64,000 nucleotides of DNA from Nissolia schottii (lineage: Eukaryota > Streptophyta > Magnoliopsida > Fabales > Fabaceae), in the NCBI GenBank assembly GCA_003254905.1, contig QANU01012600.1, positions 38,450 through 102,449 of the forward strand, given 5' to 3'. This document shows positions 58,090 to 64,000 of this stretch, piece after piece. The position numbers were made by a program, and so were the translations under genes. Within the stretch, counting starts at the first letter, position 1; each line of letters begins with the position of its first letter. The notes below the pieces were generated by a model. It searched no databases and was not told where the DNA came from. It saw only the letters and a program-made list of their open reading frames with translations.

Positions 58090-60050
58090 AATTGTTGGGA
58101 GTGACGTGTTATTATTAAATATGTTTCATTTATTTATTATTAGTCCACTTTAACCGGTCTAGTCCCAAAATGATGTAATTTTTGCAAATACATTGGTAGC
58201 ACCTAGCTTTGACACACCAAAAAAGACTCTTCATGTTCATATCCACTTTATGCTTCAAGCCTACAAAAAAAATCATCGACATTGTTTTGAGGCAGAAGAA
58301 TGATATGGAAGTGGGATACGTTTAATAGTTACATGTCACTCCGTTAATGTCTATGTAGACAATCGCTATTAGACACTTTAGTTGAGAGACTAACATGTCA
58401 TATTGTACAATGTTGCCAAAAAATTTTTAGGCCAGGGGACTAATTTGACTGACTTAAAATTTTGGAGGACCAACTTTCGATATTACTCAAAAAAATATCT
58501 CAACATCATTTTTTGAAAATGTGACTACTCTTTTATGTGAAACAATTGAATAAGAAAGTGAAAGTTTTGATTGAAAAAAAAAACAAGAGTAATATACACT
58601 TCCTCTATTGAAAGCTACATTTATTACACAATCTTTCCCTCTATTTTCAAAAGATACATTACTCTAAAATATTTTATTAAGTAAAATGTATGTAAATTTA
58701 CTAAACTACTCATCATAGAAAGTACTTACTAATTATTGTCAATATTTTTTATTATTTGTTTTAATTATTCATTTATTTTTATGGAAAGACTGAATTTCAT
58801 TAAATTAAAGAAGAATCACCATCAAGAGAGGGAACCTTGGTATCATGGTTGAGAACGCGTACTTCGGATAGCACTTCTTCTTGGGGGAATGACATTGGTG
58901 GGTACTTATAAAGACACTTCGACGCCCAAGTAAGGATGTATGTATGATGAGTGAATTAGGGTGAATGATACATTACCTTCAGATTGTAGGCGAATTATCC
59001 TTTTATACTTGGATTTGTATGGCTCGCACGCTTAGTGGTGCAAGATAGTTAGTTTGGTGGATTATTCCGAGGATCTCGCATCTCAATAGAGTAGTTAGCC
59101 CGAGTTTGTTATCTATCCTCACATGTTTATCAATCCCAAGTTGACATTGTTCATTCCTTTTGGCCAATGTTGTCCTTTAATGGACCAAAAATGAATAATG
59201 GATCCAGGATGTTGGGATTAGTCTATTAGGCCACTTGGGCCAGGGATTTTATCCCGTAACAGTTGCCCTAACCTGAGTTCGTTGTCCACAGACAGTGGAC
59301 TCTACGTGATAACTCTCCAACACGAGTTATTTCTTTGACTTTTTCATAAGTGGTTTTAGTATTTTAGGTTTATTTTATTACTCTTTTTTGTAATTTATTT
59401 AGGTAATTTAATCTTTTGTTTATTTTATTAGATCTTGGTATTTTCATCTTGTTTTGCATAGATTTTAGTTATTTTTAGGTAAATAAACCAAAGAGGATAT
59501 TTGAAGATTTAAAAGTGGATATTTGAAGATTTGAAGAAAGAAGAAGATAAAACTTGAAGAGAAGATTTGATCATATTTGATTTGAATTTGAAATGAGATT
59601 AGATTAGATTTGAAGGAAATCAAATGTTAAATGGTTTTCACGCTGGCTTTGTCACTAATTTTTCACCTCAATGTAGGACAAATTTGGACTTTGCTTTGAC
59701 TAAAAAGTGGAAGATCTCCTTCATAGCTTTAACTGAAGTCTTGGATCACCTCAATCGAACGTCTGTAGCAAAAGTTATGACATTTTTACCATCTTAGTGC
59801 GAATTAGGAAATACTACTTATTAGGTCGCCAAAATTCGTAGTATAGTTAGAAGCGAATATTACCAAGAGTTTGTGTCAAAAAGAGTACTAGCGACGCAAA
59901 ATGGTAATGAGATTGGCAACAAGAAGGTTAGTAGCAATTGGCGATAGAAAAGTCATCAAGGCTCATTAAAGAATGGGTAGCGACAGAAGACTTGTCGGGA
60001 CAATAGTTAATTGGCGACAGAAAAGTTACCAAAGGTTATTAAGAAATTGG
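58090..60050. other. Repeat-like, no gene
   Basis: No supportable gene. 58.8-59.3 kb has retroelement-like text (for example GGCCACTTGGGCCAGGGATT) without ends or domains. Confidence 0.4.
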
Positions 60051-60620
60051 TCGCAAGGGAAGGCGACAAGAATCAAGCAGCGACAAAATTCAAGATGACT
60101 TAGAGGTCACTAGTTACTGAATGTGTCAATGTTACAGTTCAGCGACCAATACAAGACTGTCGCAAAGATGATAAATCATTCAAAGATGACTAGGATCGCA
60201 TCACGATGATGGTCCTACCTAGGACGAGTATTGTGACAGAATCCAAGACTTAGCAGAAATATCATATCATTGAGTCAGTATTATGGAGGAAACGGTTAAC
60301 AAATTTAAACACGAGATAACCTTTTATCTGACATGGCCATGAAGGAAAGTAACTTACCATCTTTAGAGAAGTGGCACAACTGCTAAGGGATGTGACGAAA
60401 GAAACTGCTGCATGTCATGTCATACATGCAAGCATAACTGGCCCGAGTTATGGGAGTCATGGCAGATCAAAGTGATAACCGTTGAAGGGCTGGGGGAAGA
60501 CGGTTAAAAACAGTTAAGAGCTCTGAAACTCTATAAATACAGGGCTATTGGGCTAAACTCGAGGTGGTTCACTGACACTCCTACCGACTCACGTAAGTCC
60601 CCCAGTCAACAATCAATAGT
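60051..60620 (+). mobile_element. LTR-like repeat 'X', third copy (inverted)
   Basis: Reverse complement of the 39.4-40.2 kb copy: GTGGCACAACTGCTAA, GCATGTCATGTCATACATGC and CTCTGAAACTCTATAAATAC. TATA box TATAAATA at 60,532-60,539 followed by CAGGGCTATTGGGC, so the plus strand is the sense strand here. Confidence 0.55.
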
Positions 60621-61346
60621 CCCATGGAAGCTCAACGTATGCCACCACTTTTCTCTTTTCTCTTTATCCTCATAGGTTTGACAACCCGAGTTCCAAATAC
60701 TCACTTTTATTATTTGTACGATGCGGTATACTTGTCGCATAAATTTTGTATTACTGGGTTACTATTGCTACATCGGAAGAGTCCATTTTTAGCCCAATGT
60801 CACATCAAGTAGTCTCGATACACATGCCTTGTCACCTTGTCTTCTAAAATAACGATGGCTAGTAATTGTGATGAGATGCTTATGTTCCTATTCTTTGAGC
60901 TTAATGGAAAAATTGTCCCCAACCTAAGAAGGAGAAACTATGCATTTGCCCTTATTCGCTAGATTTAAAAACCTTTCCTTTTCCCTCTTCTTCATTTCTT
61001 CTTCTTCACTCTCATTTCCTCCCTGTTTTCCCCTCTGGTAATACTTCTTGGCTACTTTCTGTGACTATCGTGCAAAATGCATTCATACTTTTCATTGCTT
61101 CTTCCTCGAGTCACAATTGAATGCTCTATTTTCCTTGTTTATTTATGATTTTTGGTTTTTTGGCTTGCAAACCCTAGGTTAAATGCCTCTCTATTTTTTG
61201 TATTTTGTGGGTACATTCCCACGTTTTCCTACAATTTGGTTTGAGTCCTTTGTTTTTTGTTGTTGTATTTTTTGTGGTTATTGTCATTGTTATGGCTTTG
61301 GGTGGTTTCCTCCATAAATATGCATTTAGATCTTGTCATGTCATGG
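60621..61346. other. Intergenic, nothing recognised
   Basis: T-rich sequence with small open frames of no recognisable content. Confidence 0.45.
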
Positions 61347-61357
61347 TGGTGGTGATC

Positions 61358-61924
61358 AAGGTTGTCAAACTCGAGAGTTTAAGTAAACTCGTGAAGGCTC
61401 AGTAAACTCGACTCGTAAACTCGTAAGAGTTTACATATGTGAAAAATATATGTTATAAGCAATATACTTAAGAACTAAATATGATTAAATTTTGTATTCT
61501 TAATTGACAGTGACTAATGTTAACTTTAAAATAAAATAAGTGAAAAAAATATCATAAAATATACCTTAATGCATGACACTTAGTTATGTCATACTTTATT
61601 TTGTACATGTATTACTTTATAGTTTGATAAAACATAACTCAATTATGATAAATATATAAAATCAGCTTAGTAAACTCAATAAATATGGTCTAACACACAA
61701 AATCAACTAAGTATCTAAAAAAGTTACCAAATTTATACATCTTGAGGTAAACTCGTAAACTCGTAGGTAGATTTTAACTCGTAAACTCGCTAGTAAAATC
61801 GAGAGTTTGCTTAAACTCGTACGAGTTTACCAAAAAAAAGTTTACATGAGTGTTAACTCGTTTTGTGTTGTGAAATCGTAAACTCGTAAGAGTTTACGGG
61901 TTAACTCGAGAGTTTAATAACCAT
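61358..61924. mobile_element. MULE-type MITE with 9-11-bp target duplication
   Basis: The left end AAGGTTGTCAAACTC and the reverse complement of the right end ATGGTTATTAAACTC match at 12 of 15 bases. TGGTGGTGATC flanks both sides (61,347-61,357 and 61,924-61,934); the exact length is ambiguous by two bases, in the 9-11-bp range of Mutator-like elements. Each end also carries the same 20-mer hairpin GTAAACTCGTAAGAGTTTAC (61,414-61,433 and 61,878-61,897). Non-coding. Confidence 0.75.
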
Positions 61925-61934
61925 GGTGGTGATC

Positions 61935-62497
61935 CTCCAAAAAATTTTTTTTCTAGGTTTTCGGGTATATTTGAAGTCATTGTTGTAACATCCTTTTTTT
62001 TTTTTGTAAATTGGAATACTATTTTTTAGTACAATAAGCAGAGATTAGTATTATACATCCATATAATAAAATATAATATTAAATTTAGCTAATAAGACAA
62101 AAGGAGTCTAGTTAGCTAATTTGATGAATGAATAATCTGTGTGAAAAATCGGTTAGTCAATCAATTTTTCTAATAGTCAACTGTCAGTCCTAATGAGTCA
62201 ACTCTTGGGACAGAGACCCAAAAAGGGGTCTCAGGTCCATTCCCCATGTCTTTAGAGATTCTATGGTCTTGTCATCCTTCTTCTGTGCTGATTCCAAAAC
62301 TTCTAACAACTCGCTAATCGAAGTTATGGTTTAGAAGTTAGGTTCTAGCTTGCTTGCCTCTAAGGCCCACTCTATCTCTACTTGAGGTCCCCTAGAGAAC
62401 AGATGCCCATGTAGGACCACTTTCTCAGTTTTTTGAAAATAATTGATTGTTTTAGTCTCTATACTACATAAAAGAGTCAAAATGTTGCCCTTTTCTC
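61935..62497. other. Intergenic, possible LTR edge
   Basis: TGTAACATCC at about 61,985 resembles the start of the long-LTR family, but the following sequence does not align convincingly, so it is not called. Confidence 0.35.
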
Positions 62498-62740
62498 CTA
62501 ATTCAATGGTGGAGTAGTTGGGGCTGTTGTGCAGAGCCGATTCCCCAGAATGGTACAATTGAGACGGGTAAATGATGACTGATAAAGTTTGAATTTTCGT
62601 ATGACATGGTCAGTCACATGCTACTGTACAATTTGGAAGCAAATCAATGGTGATACTATTGGCCATAGTTTCTGCTCGTTCCTCATGTCGTGCGAAATAC
62701 AACTAACAATCTCATGACAACGATATGGCTGCCACACAAA
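62498..62740 (-). pseudogene. Plant mobile domain (PMD) fragment
   Basis: The minus strand, after an acceptor-like TTTTTTGATGCAG, reads FVWQPYRCHEIVSCI, RNEQKLWPIVSPLICFQIVQ, a TAG, HVTDHVIRKFKLYQ. FVWQPY...W....PLICF..V..H..DRV.RQFG.Q is the C-terminal end of MAIN-like plant mobile domain proteins, found in Mutator-like and some gypsy elements. The stop replaces the usual tryptophan before HxxD. Remaining exons are not seen. Confidence 0.65.
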
Positions 62741-62841
62741 CTGCATCAAAAAATTAAAAATAAGAGCTAATGTGTCATATTGACTACTACATAACCTAAA
62801 TATACATCGAATTTAAATGATTACCTCGTCAGGGTGCATGT

Positions 62842-64000
62842 TGTAACACCCTAACTAACTAATTACGCTTAAGTTGTAATTAATGCTTGCTAGTTGCCAC
62901 GTTTTAGATTTTACATACTTTTGGACTTACTTTTATAAAATACTTAAATGGAAAAATTTGAGAAATTTTGAACTTTTGCGTTAAAACTTATGAGCTTAAA
63001 AACTTGAGGCATATAGAGTGATACTTTGTTTTATTTAAAAGGGATAGATAGTGAAAGACGTAATGATAACGGAACAATCATACCAACATAAACAGAATGT
63101 ACCTCAGGCACAATATATATTTATATACATATATAGATATTAGTGAAAATAATAACCTAATAACCATCCATCATTACATCATTATCTATGTCTCGTAGGG
63201 CATCACTACAAAACAAAACATATATCCGAATAATTAAGAGAGAAGCTCAAAATAGGCTTGCTCATCATACTATACAGTAACAAAATACATAAATGGAATC
63301 CATAAATTACAATAGGAAAGGATAACCAAACAAGGCAGATATCATAACCAGCTACTACAATCAAATCTATGGAGCATCATTAGGATGGAAATACTTTCTC
63401 AACCAGCAATCTGGAAGGAAGTCTTTAATCGCACTCTTCGGCTGCATACTGAACATCTTACAATATCTTTGTGTGTTACCAATGTGGCAAGGAGGGCCAC
63501 AAAATTGAGATACCATAGACTCCTCAAGATCTAAATCCTTAGACTCATCCTCAGCATTACTGATGACAGGCTCTCCATTGGCCACGATGCCTATAGTAAC
63601 AATGTCTCAAGTAGGATCGAATAAGGTCGACTCCTCACTTTCAGAAAGGATGCAAATAGGATCACGACGGTGATAATCACTCTCCTATGCGATGACCAAC
63701 TGGGCAACACGGGATCTCAGAGAATAAGCAAATATGTGGGAACTCTTTTTGGCTATAGAGGTATGGGCCACGACGGGCGAGAACGGAGGAGGTGGAGGAA
63801 CTATTGGGTCAGTAACATGAGGGGGGGCAGCTCCTGAATCTGATGCATCATCTCAGGTGTAATACAAGATCTTGCCAAGTCGTTGTGTGGACGACAACCA
63901 CAATGTATACGCCTCAAATGAGATCAATCTTGACGCTTAAGATCTAGCGAGGCCCCAACCCCATTATCTGTGCTGGCAACATCGAGACCTAGAACCAAAT
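62842..64000 (-). mobile_element. Long-LTR element copy 5, cut by the window end
   Basis: Begins TGTAACACCCTAACTAACTA and continues with the family's opening (GCTTAAGTTGTAATTAATGC). Left flank CATGT; the partner flank lies outside the window. It carries a copy of the LTR-internal ORF region. Confidence 0.65.
63367..64000 (-). pseudogene. LTR-internal ORF, third copy (partial, degenerate)
   Basis: The minus strand shows DPICILSESEES, DPT-stop-DIVTIGIV and a final open piece EPVISNAEDESKDLDLEES, reaching a stop at 63,367. The DPxTxIV block and the acidic stretch correspond to the copies at 1.4-2.05 and 44.6-45.1 kb, but alignment is weaker and several frames are needed. Confidence 0.4.

Noticed and set aside
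61985..61995. Another long-LTR start (TGTAACATCC)
   Set aside because: Only the terminal ten bases match; the sequence after it does not align with the family.

Overview
The window is AT-rich, intron-containing plant nuclear DNA dominated by nested transposable elements, with one clearly intact protein-coding gene. The gene family, an LTR carrying TAATCGATTA palindromes and the mix of Tat-type, copia-type, LINE, SINE, CACTA-like and MITE remnants fit a legume, probably of the soybean/pigeonpea group. That taxonomic call is inference; no single sequence here proves it.

Gene: 50,247-52,255 on the minus strand is a complete three-exon GH3 acyl acid-amido synthetase (596 residues), closest in my recollection to Arabidopsis GH3.5/GH3.6 (DFL1). 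It should conjugate indole-3-acetic acid to amino acids. It has a TATA box, a (GA)17 tract in the 5' leader and two short introns. It is a GC-rich island in AT-rich DNA.

Layout: 0-8.4 kb is a long-LTR element (TGTAACA termini) split by an inverted copy of the same family (2,923-5,973); the pair sits in a LINE reverse-transcriptase pseudogene (8.4-9.36 kb), which also holds a tRNA-derived SINE with a 17-bp target duplication and abuts a 726-bp MITE. 11.4-17.6 kb is a tandemly duplicated unclassified repeat ('Q') carrying a second long LTR (12,942-16,267). 18.6-24.2 kb is a degenerate Ty3/gypsy Tat/Athila-like element with primer-binding site, gag pseudogene and LTRs, its leader split by a third long LTR (18,979-21,682, perfect 5-bp target duplication). 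27.9-33.1 kb is the 3' half of another Tat-like element: integrase C-terminus, 54-bp tandem repeats, a broken antisense ORF, an inserted copia-type LTR, polypurine tract and 3' LTR. 37-40.5 kb is a CACTA-like shell with inserted LTR sequence and a 432-bp N gap flanked by identical 218-bp copies. 44-46.7 kb holds a LINE tail, a fourth-type long LTR copy and another Q repeat. 52.5-64 kb is mostly intergenic DNA with a MULE-type MITE, a plant-mobile-domain pseudogene and the start of another long LTR.

The most interesting non-standard signal is in the TGTAACA long-LTR family. Three of six copies carry decayed versions of one acidic, proline-rich ORF on the LTR sense strand, and two copies carry arrays of a 14-16-bp palindrome at the same internal site where a third copy carries a different tandem repeat.
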